Positions 45,056 through 60,100 of a stretch of 64,000 nucleotides of DNA are shown here, piece after piece. The notes under the pieces are model-generated. The model saw only the letters and a program-made list of their open reading frames with translations, did not search any database and was not told where the DNA came from. Origin of the DNA: Numida meleagris (Eukaryota; Chordata; Aves; Galliformes; Numididae); contig NC_034409.1 in NCBI RefSeq assembly GCF_002078875.1, positions 12,776,434-12,840,433 on the forward strand, read 5' to 3'. Position numbers and translations under genes: made by a program. The first letter of the stretch is position 1, and each line of letters begins with the position of its first letter.

Positions 45056-45152
45056 TCATGGATATCGTCTAAGTGACCTTCGTCTTCTGTTGTAGAAATG
45101 CCTGAGCCCATGTTGCCGTGAAAAATTCATCATGTAATTTTGTTTGCGAGTG
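45056..45152 (-). CDS. RELN: RELN last exon, C-terminal region
   Basis: Acceptor CAG before 45,152; TGA at 45,058-45,056. It encodes [20 protein letters not shown] then [11 protein letters not shown], the strongly conserved basic C-terminal region. The RRRR-S bond is the known within-C-terminal (WC) processing site, six residues from the end. Confidence 0.97.
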
Positions 45153-48100
45153 CTGTTAAAATCAAAGGGTAAGGAGGGTGAGGGGAGGAAGAGAAAAATG
45201 TCAGTTTGTTATAGGTACTTAAATTTCTTCTGGAGCAATGAGCTAGTGGGACAGATTCTTCTTGTTTCTTCCATAACCTTCAAAGCCTGTGTAAAGTGGT
45301 GTAAAGCACGCCCTTGGTACAACAAGGTACAAGGCAACCGAGAATCTGTCCCACTTTGCTTTTTATTTCCTGTTCATTATCTTAGGGAAAAGTTAAGAAC
45401 TGTCAGCTAATTAAAGCTTGTGATGTCTGGGGCCATATTCACTAAAGCTATATGCACTTCAGGCCCTCTCAATATAGGGTGTTTCTCCATTGCAGTCTTA
45501 TACTCAAGTCACCTTCTGACTCAGAACATCAACTGATGTATCTTGAGAACAGAGAAAAAGCTTTACTTCATTATCTTCCACCTTTACTATAGAGGAAATG
45601 AAGTATAATGTTTTTATGCAGATTCAATATTTCCCTCCCCTATACTCCTCATCTCAAGTTAAAGAAAGATCTGAGAAGTCAGCATCATTACATGGGAAGA
45701 GACCAGGCGGGTGACTGCATCCTGATCAGAGGGAAGACGCTTGTTCACATGTGTGGAGAGAAGACCCATCTCATCTTATTTGGGTTTCTGCTTGTACTGA
45801 GGGAAGAAAGAGCCATGAGAGGGCAGCAGCACACAACACTGGGACTTCGTTACCTGAAACCTATCTAATGCCGAAGGGCTGGATCCTGCCTTCAGGTAGG
45901 TTGTCATTTACAAGTTTTCCCAGTCAGTTAAAAGTAAATACACATGCTGGAATTGGTTATACTTTCAAGTGCATAAGCTTATTTTTAGTGAATATGGCCC
46001 TCAGGAAAAAGAAATAATTGCATGCTTTGCAAAACAGGTATGATCCTCCTGAGGCAAAGATAGCTTATGCTTTGTACTATGATAACTTCATTTACAAAAA
46101 TACATGTAACAAAGTTATGCCCTTTTCAACAGCTAATCTAGAATCTCATTGATAAAATTAAATAAAAGCAGTTATGTCAAAATCTAGAACATAAACCACC
46201 AATAAATTGCAAGCTGCTTCCCAACTAGTTTAAAAATTTCTTCACCCAATTTTACAGAAAAATGGAACAACAACTTTTTTTTTGCCACTGGAATGTATAT
46301 ACAAGAATGAAACAAAACCTAGCTCCTGATGACAATGGATGCATCCAACACAACTTTCTGCACTTTTGTTTAAGTTAGTGCTCCAGAGCATTTGAGTTTG
46401 ACTTGTCCTCGAATTTCACATGACTTTTTCAATTGAAAAGTCCTGTGCTAATTTAAAAGTTTTGTGTGAGAGAGCGACAGTGCTCAGTTTGTATGGTTTT
46501 AATGCCTCTTGGTAGCTTAAGTGCAAAGAAGTATTAAAGGCCAGCCTTTATGCTGAACACATACTCTGTGCAGCATCACCCTCAGTGCGCTCAGTGCCCC
46601 ACACCAACCCCAACTGGCCTTGCTCCAGGCACGTGGGACAGAATGGAGCCTGGCAACGTGTCTGGCTGAAACATTTGCCGTTTTCCGAACTAGATAAATT
46701 CAGGACTGAGCTTGGCTGTGAGATCCTCAGCTTAGTCAAAAAAGACACAGGCAACCAGGACACAGTGAGTTGCTGTCCTTGGTCCTGGCCCCACGTGCTG
46801 CCCTGATGCCTTTCTCTGCTCACATTCAGCTGCAGCTCAGCAGAGGTTTTCACGATTTTGGACACTTCTAGGTATGCCTGGCCTATATTTCACTTCCAGT
46901 GCCTAACCATTTTGTAACTGGCACACGTGTTGTGATGAAGACGTTTAAAACTATGAACAAACACAAAAACAACAAAAAAGAGAGGAAAAGAAGTATATGA
47001 GAAAAGGAATAAAGAAAGGGTTACCTAAAATTCAAATGCGATTTTTTTAAAATGTATATTCAGTCTGTTTTTGTGATTTTATGAGATGATCAAGAGGTTA
47101 CAAACAAAGAAAACATATATTGCTTGTCTTGCATGGAACACCAAAGTAGTGCAATGTGTGAAAAACAATAGAAATCTCAACTCCCAAGAACTAAATGCTG
47201 ATTTCTTTTGCTTGTACCAGCATGGTTCAAACTTGTTGTGTGATACCTGGCCAAGGCTTCAGCTCTGTAGTCATTAATTACAGAAAAACACAGGAGTTCC
47301 CCCTTGGAGCTGAGCCCATGCAGTGGGGTGGGTGTTCTCCATTTGCAGATCTTATTGTGCTGCAGCCCCAGTGAAACTGCCATTGTACAGCTGTGAGATG
47401 CTGAACACCTTTGACTAAGCTTAGCTTTCCCTGATACCCCCTGGGGCGGAGCTGCAGCATCAGGGCCCTAGAGAGCTGTGTGGCACATCTCAGCACAAAG
47501 GATTTTCCATGGACCCGTCACTGACAAAACTTTGTGAAAGTACTGTAGCTGTAGCAGCAAGTTATATTTCATATTGATTCAGGGAAAGTACTTACCTTAT
47601 TCTAGTGTAAAACCAATGACAGCAAACAATGAAATACAACACAAGTTAGAAAATGCCTTTCAATGCATGCAGCACTGTGATTAGTCATAAAACCCTGATG
47701 AGGTTTAGAGGCAATATAGGATTTTTCATCTCTTTTGAAAATAAAAATTGAACAAATTATTTTCTGATATTTCAAACCAATGTTTATATTTTTATTTTCT
47801 ATAAATTCAGCATGCACTTTTTAGAAACATAATAAAAATGTCATAAAAGCACAGACTGCATCAGATTAAATTTGGCATAAATGTTGTGAATATTCAGATA
47901 ATTACCTAATGTTTTAGTATTTCTGTTCTCTGTTATAGCTCTGTTTATACTTTAATTTAAATGCATTTTTCAAATAATTGCTTTTTATTAAAAAATAAAG
48001 CAGATGAAAATGCTTTTCCACATAAACACTCTTTGCTAGAGCTGGGATATATAATTTGTATTTTAATGTTGCAAAATAAGGATAAGCATTTCTTGCACCA

Positions 48101-51100
48101 AATACAACCTGAGTTCCTCACTAAATCATTTGTGCCAAAAGTGTGAGACTATCTGGACAATGAAGAGCATGGAGTGATGACCATGGAGGGATTTGTTCCA
48201 TTTCCCAACAATTAACTATAATAAAGTACGTGGGGTAATATTACTTGCATTCATTGCACACCTCCAACTCCCATGGATTACATCATGAGTACTGGGGTGC
48301 AAAGAAAGCAACACTAGACCATCAGTATTCAGTTTATCATTCTACTTTTATTCTCAATATCTTTTATCAGAATTCAGATTTGAAGAAGTCAATAAAGACC
48401 TTCCCTATACACAAAGAAATGGCAGTTCAAGTGCACATGCAAATAAGTGCGTGGTATCTGTGCAGCAGACAGGCTGTGAGCTCTCCTTCAAGAGAGCAAC
48501 AATGTGCAGATGAAATGCAGAGTTGGAAATGGGCTGTTCTTAGGGCAGAAATACAGGGACACAAGAAAACACTCTTAAGTCTGGAGTAAAATACATTTTT
48601 TATCCTAAGAAGAGCCACAGTCATGGAACACGTGAGGGTTGTGCCCAAAGCTTTCTTTACAGCTGAAGAGAAGAAAATGTGGCACTAAGAGGGAATTATC
48701 AGCATTAGCTTTAAAGGGACTGGACCTCTTGCTAACTAATATCTTCTTCCATCGCATGACAGATATCGACTGTTATTAAAATAAGTTGGCCAATGGTTAG
48801 TTGGCAAGACCCACATTCAAAGAAGATACTGTATTGGAAAGAGGTGCTCCATGTGAGCACCATTTGCAGCTGCAGTACAGCATTAATAATTCTGCTTTCT
48901 AATGAGTGATTCAAACAATTTGTTAAAAAGTGGGGTGATTCTAAGGAACGTACAAAAGCACTCATTCAGCCTTTCTTATCATCGCTATCTGTTTTGCATG
49001 CACAAGTAATCTGCAGGCTAATTTTTCCCCAACAAAAAGGAAGCAAATAAATTGCTTCCTGAAAACATGTTTGCTGAAAAGAGAAGGATGTCCCTGGATT
49101 CAGAAGTCAATTAATCTGAACAGCATTGTGACCCCAGCTATGTATCAGCTGTGGGCTGCATCTGTGCTATGGTGTGGCAGCTGGGCTCATGACAGAATTA
49201 ATTTCAAATCTCTGGATAGCTAAGAGTTGAGCCAAGTAAACAGCTATCACATATTTGTCCCTGGGTGGACAATCTCTGGGGAGGACTGTAAGGAGGAGCA
49301 GAGACGTTCCTCACATTGACTGGGGAATAAAATCATGAAAATCCTGGGCAGTACCACAACCCTACAGACCTGCTCTACGTGCAGGCAGCTGCTTTCCTTA
49401 CTTGCTTACCCTACTCCAGCCCATAGCCTACCCAAGGAGAGCACAGCTAACTTGCCCTTGGGCTAAGAGAAAGCTGGCAGAGCTCTGTACACCACTGGGT
49501 CTGCAGGCAGCCAAGCCAAACAGGTAACACCTAGGGAATATGGGAAAATGTCTGTGATTCCTCCACTACTCTCTGGGCTGACAAGATGAGTTGTATGGAA
49601 AACCAGGCCAAAACCACACCTCCTATTACAGGTCAGCTTCTTGCTATGACACCACACAGATGTCTGCTGTGGCGACATGGGATCGTAGGGCACAAACAAG
49701 CATGAAAACCCATTACATATGTGAGTAGACCTTACATGGGGCCAAAGAGGATAATTTGGATGGTGGCTGGAGGGGCGTATGTCTGTGTTCATTAGCTGGA
49801 GTCCCTCAGGTGGGTGGAGGTGTGGCAAGTTTATAAGAGGACAGAGAGCAGGCTGCGTAAGAAACAGACCACCAACACCTCCCAGAGCCGGGGGTGTTCT
49901 TGCCTTTCTGAGCCAAGGTCAGAGTGCCAGCAGAGGTAACTTTCAATTTGAGAACTGCAGAGGTTTCTTAAGGTATCTCAGTTTTAAGAAAAATAAGCCT
50001 GGCAGAAACTTACTGATTCCCAATAAAATTGATGGAAAATTACATAACTGCATCACTCTGCTGAATGATTTTAGTCCAGGCCATGCCTCTCTGCTGTTTT
50101 TCTGTGCGGGTGAAGAAGAGCACCCACTGCCTCCTCTCCAGTTGGAGAGCTGCCTCAGTGAGTCAGCCTGCTTGCCCCAGGGCTGGTGGGGTTTCTGTGC
50201 CTGGGGTGATAAAGACTCCCATATCCAGCACCTTCCTTTCTAAACCTTTTTTTTTTTTTCTCTTTTCCAGTTTAAACAGAATGGGGATTTGAGTGGGAAA
50301 AGGAAAAGAGAACAGGCAAGGAAGACAAATGTGTCCAGAAAGAACAAAACTGCTGACATGTTGGTTCTACTCACAGCATCTTACTTTGTATTTTAGGTAC
50401 CTTCAGGCCCTTCTACTACCAATGGGGAGAGGCAGAGAGACTGGCAGTGGCAAAGCATCAGCTGCCCGGAAGTTCAGGCTGCCTCTGAGCTTTTCTAAGA
50501 TGATGATTCTTCCCTGCCCATCTTTTTTTCTTTTTTTTCTTTCAACCACTGAAAATCCCAGGAAATTCAGAGATTAAGGCCCACACTGGTCATTGGAAAG
50601 TGAAGCAATATTAAGAATTAAAGCTAAGTCCTATCCCTGGGATTCATGACATGTCTTAACACAGCTGGTAGCCCTGGTGTGTGCAGGATCACCTAGAGCT
50701 AGTGCTAACAGACAGAAGAAAAAGAGAAGAGAAGGGAGGAGGCACTACCTGTCCACCTGGTTCCTTTCCTAGGCAAGGTGTGATTGCTTGCTATAGCATT
50801 TCTATTGTTTTTCCATTCTAGCATAAAATATGCCTTATGATTGAATTGTCACAACTCAATTTGTCTGTTTAGTTTATAACCTGGCAATTTCATTGTCAAA
50901 GAAGCTCTTCAGAATTCAGCCTAAGAATTCCTTTTTATAAATCTATCCTATTCCTACTTATGCTCCTCGGATTAATAGGTAACATTAGACTCTATTTTTT
51001 CCCCACATGCTTTTTCCATTTTTATTTTATTTTAATTGCAAGGCAGAAAGAAGTGGAAATATTTCAAAACCAGCAGTTCCCTTATCTGGTTTTTTGAGCA

Positions 51101-54100
51101 CTGTGAACCTCCTGCAGGTTTATGCTCTCTCCTGTCTCTAATGGTGCAGTATCCTACAGCCACTGATTAACCGAGGCAGGAATCACATCCATCCCTCTGT
51201 TCCTTCAAGCTTTAAGCTTAATGTTATGGAAGCAGAGCCCAGCAGGGTGTAAAAGCAGCAGAGCATGTACAGTTACTCAGTGTTGGGATTGGTTTGGCTT
51301 GGGGTTGATATGATTGCCATGCAAGCTGGTGCTGCTTGGTGGAAAGAAGTACAGGGCTAACTAGCAATCAGATAATCAATTTTTCTACTGTTACAAAATA
51401 TTACTTGCAGTGTCTCTGCTAATTCAGATTTAAAGACAAAAACCTTATAATTACACATTCTGGATGTTATTCAAGCCTAAAGTCTCATTGTTGGTTTGTA
51501 AATTATTCAATAAAAGGAACGTTTGAACCTATCTATGGAGCAGGCACGCCTCTCTCTGCCAACCACTGTCAGCGATGAGTTCCCGCCCGTGAAGCCACGA
51601 GCATTTTCACTTCTACTGGAACTAAATTGTTAGAGAAAAAGCAGGTCATCTCTTCGTGACAGAACACAGGAAAATGGGTTAGCTGCGAGCGAAACCCATC
51701 TTAATAGTGGGAGAACCAGGAGGGTGAAGACACTTTACTTGGTAAAATCTTGACAAGGGGATGAATATAGCTCGGACCATAGGAACCTGATATAGTGAAC
51801 CCTGTTTCTGAACAGTATCCTTCTTACTAAAAAAGGAAATGAATAAGGCATTAGTTGCTAATGTAAATTTTTCAGAGGCACAACAACATTACTCTGCGCA
51901 AAGAGCAATACAGCAGACTCTCGTATCTTTGAAAGGATATAAATCAGCCTTACGTGGCAGCACAGCATTGAACAGAAATATCCTTTTTTATGCTCCAGAA
52001 AAGCATATTTCACAGTCATTGCTACACTACAGGAACACACCAATACTTGGTGGTGATAAAGCCCCGCTTTCCCTCCTGCGTTTTTCCATGAGGCACAACA
52101 CCTACCCCTGCTGTGCCACGTATTTCATTGCCATCTTAACTGCTGCTGGTTGCAGTCAGGGCAAGGCATTAGCAAAGACTGATTCTCAAAGGCTTCCCTG
52201 GGCCAAAGTTATTCTTACTGAGCTTAACACTTGTGCCATGCTGGAGGTATTTCTGAGATGGGGTGGGATGAGGTGAAGCTGATACTCACAGGACGACTTC
52301 TACGTGGTCCAAAGCCCACTGATCATGACCTGTTCCGTTGTGACGGGGCTGCCACCAGCGCAATAAGACTCCTTTCATTCGTGCCTCCCTGTTGCCACAA
52401 ACACAAGAGCCTGTGAGAGCTCCAGACTACCAAAGGCTTGTGCTTCTCTGTCTCCCCCCAGCAGCAACTGAGAGCAAAGCTGAAGCATTATTTGTACACC
52501 CCTAAACATCAACAGGCTGTTAACACAAAATGTTCAGTGGTGAAAAATGCATACAGAGGAGGAATGAAGTATATTATCCTTTAAACACGCATTATGTTTT
52601 TTCCCAAGAATTCTGATAAGCACTCTCCTGTTCTTTCTTAATCAGCCTTCCCCTTAAACTTCCTTCTTTGCCTACCCTCTCACCAACCTTATCTTTCTTG
52701 CAGTGATGCAAAAATCATCTTTCCTACCATAAATGTATCTTATGCGTTTAGACGTAATGAAATGTGACTGGGTACTCACAGGGGAACGTTATAAGACACT
52801 CTTTGGGCTTGTATAAAGTCCTTTGGCTGATGCTGTGCAATTACTTGCCATGTAATTCCATTATTTACACTGTATTGGAGGAGCACTGCCTTGTCTACAG
52901 TGTTAGGATCACTTAGATTGGTATTGCAACTGTCTGTTTGCGAAATGCTTCCAATTTGCAAAACAAACATGATTTTGCTGTAAAACACAGAGAGAAAAGG
53001 TATAGTCAATACGCAAAAAGTATTCAGACACGAACAATTGTACGTCCAGGTTTACTGCAATTATTAAAAATTTCAGGATTCTCAAGAATCATTACTTTTA
53101 ACATGTAAAACAAGTTGTTCTCACATCTAAAACACAGCTCCTCCTTCAATGTAATAATTTGCTGTGTATAGCATATTTTCATATATTTGAAGGCAACAGA
53201 TCCAATTTTACAATGTACCTGCATGCAAATGAGATATATAAAGTAGAACAAACATGCAAGTGAATGTATGAAAAGCTAAAAAGGGGCAAATAGAAGTTGA
53301 ACAAAGTACCGAAAAGATTTCCAATGTTCTACCTAGGCATTCAAGTAAGAAACAAAGAATGTGATTTATATCTGGCCCATTTGCTGATTCGCTCTGTTTC
53401 TAATTATACTTCAGACAGTTAAATACAAAACCAGTCCAGAAAGCTGTCACTCTCTTAAGGGTCAGCACAGGCTGGTTACATTTGTTTTTCCATGGCCAAA
53501 GAGATTTAACAGAAGAAAAAGATACTCATTTTCATTTGCAGGTGAATATAATTTTGAATATAATATAACTGAAACAGGAAAATGAGTCCGTAATTACTGA
53601 TAGCATCTTCACTCATGATTGCCATTAGAGGCAAATACAAACGTGGCATTTGTTTTATCAGATCAGGCACTGGTCCAGACAGTCTGGTACCCAGTCTTTG
53701 CCAATGGCTTCATTGTCACTTCTGGCTTACAAGGCAGCTCTCTGTTGGACATGATGGAAACAGCTGACCTTTTCATTTGACATCGCTTCCTTCTCATTCT
53801 ATCTCCCAAATGAAAGTCAAAAAGCATTTTGCCAGCCTTAATGTTTATCTACCAGCCACATCTGACGGCATGGTAAAGCCAAGTTAGTCCATCCTCTTCA
53901 ATACTGCCTCACATGGCTTCACATGCATAGAAAGAATTTCCTTTCTCATGAGCTTCTGAAGGAACATTTTATGCTAAAAGTATTACCTTGCTCGGGTGAG
54001 ATCCAGAGGCTTAGTCACAGCTTGTCGTACTTGACATCCATTAAAATAGAGTGAATCTCCGTGGGCATAGGGTGCCAGCTGTCCACATCCATTCCCTATC

Positions 54101-57100
54101 ACTCCCCCCTGAATGGTTTCCCAGTTTATTTCAGTGACTCTTTCAGATTCAAAATTGTCTTTAATATAACTGGGTAGATCATGGCTAAAAACAGAGCAGT
54201 CATCACCTACAAATGACACAGAGAAGTTATAAAACAAAAAATGAAAAGAATTGGGAAAATTCAGTTACAATCCATTGTAATTACATTCAAGTTTGTAGCT
54301 CAATACACAGGGTGACTACAGGCTGAGTTGCACATTGCTGCACAGCATTCATTTTTATGAAACCAAAGTTGCCAATCTGTTATTTTTTACAGCAGTATAA
54401 CGTCAAGAATTGCAATAGAGTTTCCTCTGTTCTCCATCAGTGCCAACATAAGAAACCTCAAATTGATGCTTGAGAGGAAATATCTTTAAAATTGGGAAGG
54501 AATCTGACCTCATAAAGTTATGAGACTGTCCTGGAAGGCTCTAAACACTTTGGCTCTACTCCCATAAAGCAGTTATAATGTGATGAGGACACTCATGTAC
54601 CATTAGACATGTGTTTATCTGGATTGTGGCTTTAGAGCAGAACACTCTGTCGTGATTATGTGCAGAGCTGAATCCCCTGCAGGTGCCATCAACCTCTGGG
54701 TTCCACGTACACTTCTCCTGGGAGTGACTGCACCCTTAGAAGGAATAGAAGGCTGAAAGCCATATCTGGGTAAGCTGATAGCCACCTCCTGGCTTCAATG
54801 AAGATTGAATGGGCTTTAAATATAGTGCCAGACAGCAGAGACTACTGATTCAATCCAGGAAGAGAAAATGAAGGGAAGAGCTGTTACCTGCAGCTCTGTC
54901 AAATTCTGAACTCAGAGTCTGTTACTCAAGCACTCCAGTGATGAATTTAGACAGGATATATCACTCTATCTTTCTGTTTAACTTTGAGCCATATTAGACT
55001 GCAGCAGTTGTATAAGAAAGAAATTGAAGAAAAGAAACCTTGATATCCTTCATCACAAATGCAAACAGCTCCAGTTGTGCAATATCCTCGACCACTGCAG
55101 AGCTTAGGGCACGCTTCCCCAATGTACACGTGGTCGATCGCCCAGCTTTGCTTCTCTAGTTCTTCTCCTTTCTGAATCCACCTGAACTGAGTTGCACTGC
55201 AAATATCAAAACCCAAATATGATATTACGATATCTAACAGTTAAACACATCTGTACAGTGAACTTCAAATTTGCCAGCAGAAGATGAAATTAAAAAAAAA
55301 AAATGGCATGAGAGGGCTGTGACGTTAGAAAGACTCAGCCTGAATGGATCACAACTATATTATTGGTGGTAGCCGCTTCTATTTAAAAAAGCTTTCTCAA
55401 AAACATTAGTTTTACATTAGACTTAAATCCAGCAATAAAGAAGCATTTTTAATTCACCAGTTGTTCCAAAGCTAACAGTGCCAGCAAGACAGCTGACATT
55501 TTATAGGCCCACAGCGAGCTGACCTTTTGGTAGCCTACCTGGAAGAGACATGATCAGGCAGCTGGATTGTTATTCTTCTCCACATGGAGCTGTTGACAGA
55601 GTTATAGATGGTAGCTTCGTGGAATTGAAATGGGGAGCAGCCAATGCTATTAGATGAGGAAGGAAGACAGTGTGTCTGTACGAGCTGCCATGAATCTGTC
55701 CTATAAGAAACAAAAAAATTATGTTTTCAGAACTACTGAGAGAATAACGAAAGGGAAACAGGGAATCTCTAAAGGTCATGACGCCACCTATCTTACTAAA
55801 GAAACCCAAGGGATTGTCAGCAATAGTTTTTGTATGTTTTGTAGCCACAGAAAGACAAGAGCTGAGAGGATGAAACCCTGGTGCAGCCATGGAAGACTTT
55901 CCATGCTCTGTATTTACCCATAAGCATTTAAATACAGAATATGCCTTCAATTTTACAAATTATAATGCATGATTATACTACAGCACAGTGTTATTACAGA
56001 AATAATGTTACTGTTTGTCAAAGACCAAATCAGAATTAAGTAATTTCCACTTGATTACAGTTTGGTCCTAAATATACAGTCCTGTACCATACTAAAACAA
56101 CAGTTTCCCATGAATATGGTTTTCTGTGAACACATGTTTAACAGTAACATGCTCATGACTGTAACTGCAAGCTCTGTCAACATCTGGGATAAATTATACA
56201 GAGAATTTATGGGAGTTATGTACAGAAATCCCAGTGCTTGCAAACAGAATTTGTTCAGATCCTGTTACAAGATGAACATCAAAGCAAATGCTTTAATAAA
56301 TAAAAGCTCTTGAAGTTTTTAATAGCACACTATTTTTTAAGTCTATATATTCTGCTCTCATTTACCTCGCATCCTTAGTATACTCCAGCATCACAGAGTG
56401 GAGGTCCCCACAAGAAGATGCCTCACAGCCAACCACGATCTATAGCACAAATAAAATTGGCAGCTGTAACAAGTCAGGCAGACATTTAATGTGATATATG
56501 ATGAAGTGTTGCTCTTTTTTTTACAGGTTGCATAAAAGAGACGGCAAACTTCGATCTTGGAAAAAATCCATCAAAAGTGGATGGATAACAAAAGACACAG
56601 TACTTCAGGTACTGCTTAATTTTACTGCATTGTTATTTTCAAACAGAATCCTAACACTGATCTCCCAAACTTCAAATGAGCTATCTAAACATTGTTTCTG
56701 AGACAGAGATGTGGATGTGCCTCAGCATTTGAGAAAGTGAAATACCTAACTTCATATTAATTACCTACGAAATTTTTAAATCATAATGATTAAAATGGGG
56801 ATGTGAAATCAAGTCAACCCAATTTAAGGACAGAATTACTCTGCATGTGGAAAGCGCTAACCATATTTGTACCAAGTTAGAATAGAAAGATTACAATATT
56901 CCATATATAGTACTGAAAAGGTAAAAAAAAAAAAAGCTGAATTTTAAGTACTTCAAAACCAAATGGCAGCCCTGCATTAGAGCTGCATTCTTAGTTTAGA
57001 AATAAAATCCTTGCTGTGACTGGGGAAGAGAAGGGAGGAGAGAGTCTGGAGAAAAAAACCTTTGCTTGGTAATATGAACAATTCGATGCTGATGGGTTAT

Positions 57101-60100
57101 CTTAATTTTTGCCCTCAAAACAGAGGAAAAAGATGATATGCACATCCAATTGTGCTTTGTAGCTGGAAGAAGGAGAACTTCTGGAGAGAAATTAGATGGT
57201 TTTTCCATTGCATACTTTACTTTGTAGAGAGAGAACATTTCTTACTTTAAACTGCATCATGTATCCTGGTTGTATAATGAGCTCCCTGGAGGACAGGATG
57301 TTGTGTGTTTTGTCCTTCTTCTTATTTGGCCAGTAGAGATGGAACGAAGGATTTCCACAGAACCCTGCAGTCCTGACTGCATTAGGGTAAAAACTCCAGT
57401 TTTCTTCGTGAGAGGTGCCTTCTATTAATAGGAGTTAAATACAGTTACTGCATTGTCTTGGTAAATATCAAGGCTTAGTAATGAATCCACAGAATCACTA
57501 GATATAAACACTAAATCTCTGCTAGCTGTTGTGACGTGCAATAAGTAAGCTACTAGCAGACATAGTAAAAACATCAGCTCCAGACAGCTAATTTAAATTT
57601 TAAAATAACAGCATTTTAGAAAATATGATCAAATAAAATTTCCCTGTTCAAAAATTTACATGAAATGAGGTGGACTAAAAAAAAAATGCCTTTCTCACAG
57701 GTATATCCAGACATTTACACAAACACCTGAATTCATATGTATATACATATTTACACAGGATATAAACAGTAGTTGTCTACAAAATGAAAAATTTGCAGAG
57801 CTCAAAAAGGAAAAAAAGTGTGTTTGCAAGTGCACAGGGCTTTTCTCAAATAAAATCAGGGCAGACAATAGAATAGCTGTCACAGCCTTCCTTACCATCA
57901 TCAAACGTATCTACCAGCTGACTGGGGTTGATCTCTGCTCCACCAATCAGAATGTTATCCAGAGCCCACTGTGCCCGATCAGGGCCTGAAACCACAATCC
58001 CATTGCTGATGGTGAAAGGCTGCCACCACCGCAAGCGGGTTGTGTTGGTTAGAGCATGTTCGGGGAGAAGGATGTAGTCATGCCTGACTGAGATGTATTT
58101 TTGGTAATCCATCTCATGAAGCAAAGTCCAAGTTATTCCTAGAATGAAAAGATGCAGATTTAGTAATAAGAACAAGCGTAAGATAGAATCTTCTAAAAGG
58201 TTAAAGGGAGATAACAAGAAATCAGAAATAATAGATATGGTCTTCTAATAAATCTTAACTTCTAAGGGTAGCTGGTGGCTGTTACTCATCACAACAGTAA
58301 TCCTGTAATTGTATAAAACAACCAATTGGCTGGAAGCCACCAATTAATAACATCAAGCAGGAGGATTATGGAAAACTTCTCCTGAGCAATAGATGGAAAT
58401 TTTAGATGGAGGAAGAACATCAAAAGGAGAAAAATACCATTTCAATTAAAAACAGTCTTACTGATTTGTATCTCTCTCATGACTTCTCAGATATTTATGG
58501 TGTTTGGATATTGAACAAGGCTGTGGTTTAGATGAAACTTAGATGTACTTGCCTCCATCAATGGAATAATCTAGCAGCACTCCCTCCTTTCTGCAAGTTG
58601 GTCTGTGGCATGTTGTCATGTTGTTTTCACTCCCAATTCTTGCCCAGTACTGTAGAAATCTAAGGGCAAATGTACAGGCTTACATCTCGTAAAGCACTTT
58701 GCAGATCTAGAAATTTGCTTTCTGTTAGCATATATGCTGAAAATGTTCAAAATGCCAAAACTTTAATGCATGTAACACCGATGTACAAGTAGAAAAAGGG
58801 GTTCCAAAAACATTGTCTTATAATTCCCACTGGAACCTCATGGAATTCAACAAGGACAAATGCAAAGCCCTCCCTAGGGGAAGGACTAGCCCCCTGCAAT
58901 AGTACACACTGAGGACCGACTGGCCAAGAGCAGCTTGTAGCTGCTTAAGAATTCCCTGAGCTACAAAATGTACTGCCTGCTGCTTTGCGAGTGTTTAAGA
59001 GAGCTCTCCATTGAAACGACATGATAAGATGACATACTTTGCACCCCTCAGGTCCAGATCTTGAGTGACAGCCTGCCTCACAGTTTGACCTCCAAAATAC
59101 AGAGTTGTGTCTTCTGCTAGAATCCCACACTCAGTACAGGTATTTCCTCCTTCCAAGGACATCCATAAATCTGGTTTAATTTCTTCATTGTCAAAGCGCT
59201 CTTTTAAGAAAGTCTGTAACAAAGGTATTTAACATAAAGGACAAATAGTTATGATCTTAAGCTTTTCTGATGACCAGAGCTGGAACTGAAATTCTAAACA
59301 TATTTGAAAAATTCATGGAGATTGTAAAGATTTTTTTTTTCTCCTGAGTGAATGAGCATAAGTGAACTGAATTGGCTATATGTACAAATATTTTAGGGCT
59401 AGATTTTAACATATTAAGGAGCTAATCCAGCACACCAGAACTTGTATGTGCAAATGAATGGATCTATTTTTTAACTGTGGTCATTTAAAACTATGTAACA
59501 TCACTCCAGTACATATCTAGTATATATGTAGGTACTGTTATTCTGTATTTTCTCTCCAGCAAAAGTTGTACTGCAATGAAATGCCACGATTCCTCTTGTA
59601 TTCCTTGCTTCAGTTAGCTCTTTCATGATAAAGACAATCCTTCTACAGGCCTTGATCAATTATAATCATGGGCAATCGTGATTTTTATCTAATGATAATC
59701 TAAGGATTAACAGTGAATTTTATCACAGCTTTATCAAGCAGTGTTATTTGAAAATGAACAAAACAGTTCTTGGATACTGCAGTAATAGTTTTGTTAAAAA
59801 AGTGATAAAAGAGATGAAAATGGACTTGAGTACCTTCAGACTGATAGGAACCAAAGTTCAATTTCCAGTGTGATCAGCCTCTTCTCTCAGTCAAACACAT
59901 GTCAAAATTTACTCTTTAGAATGTCCAGTAAAATTACCTTCAGCGTTTGGGTCAGATAGCAGTTTGGACCCGAATATCCAGGATCACAGATGCATTGCTC
60001 TTTCAGGCAGTCTCCATGTCCTCTACAATTTTCCAGACAACCAGGGCCCAGATAGAAATTATCAATGGCCCACTGCATATCTGAGTATTTCTGGTAGAAC

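Noticed and set aside
49779..50243. 154-codon plus-strand ORF
   Set aside because: It lies in a RELN intron on the opposite strand, has low-complexity composition and no known domain or splice support.
51839..52276. 145-codon plus-strand ORF
   Set aside because: It is antisense in a RELN intron, ends next to a RELN exon, and resembles no family.
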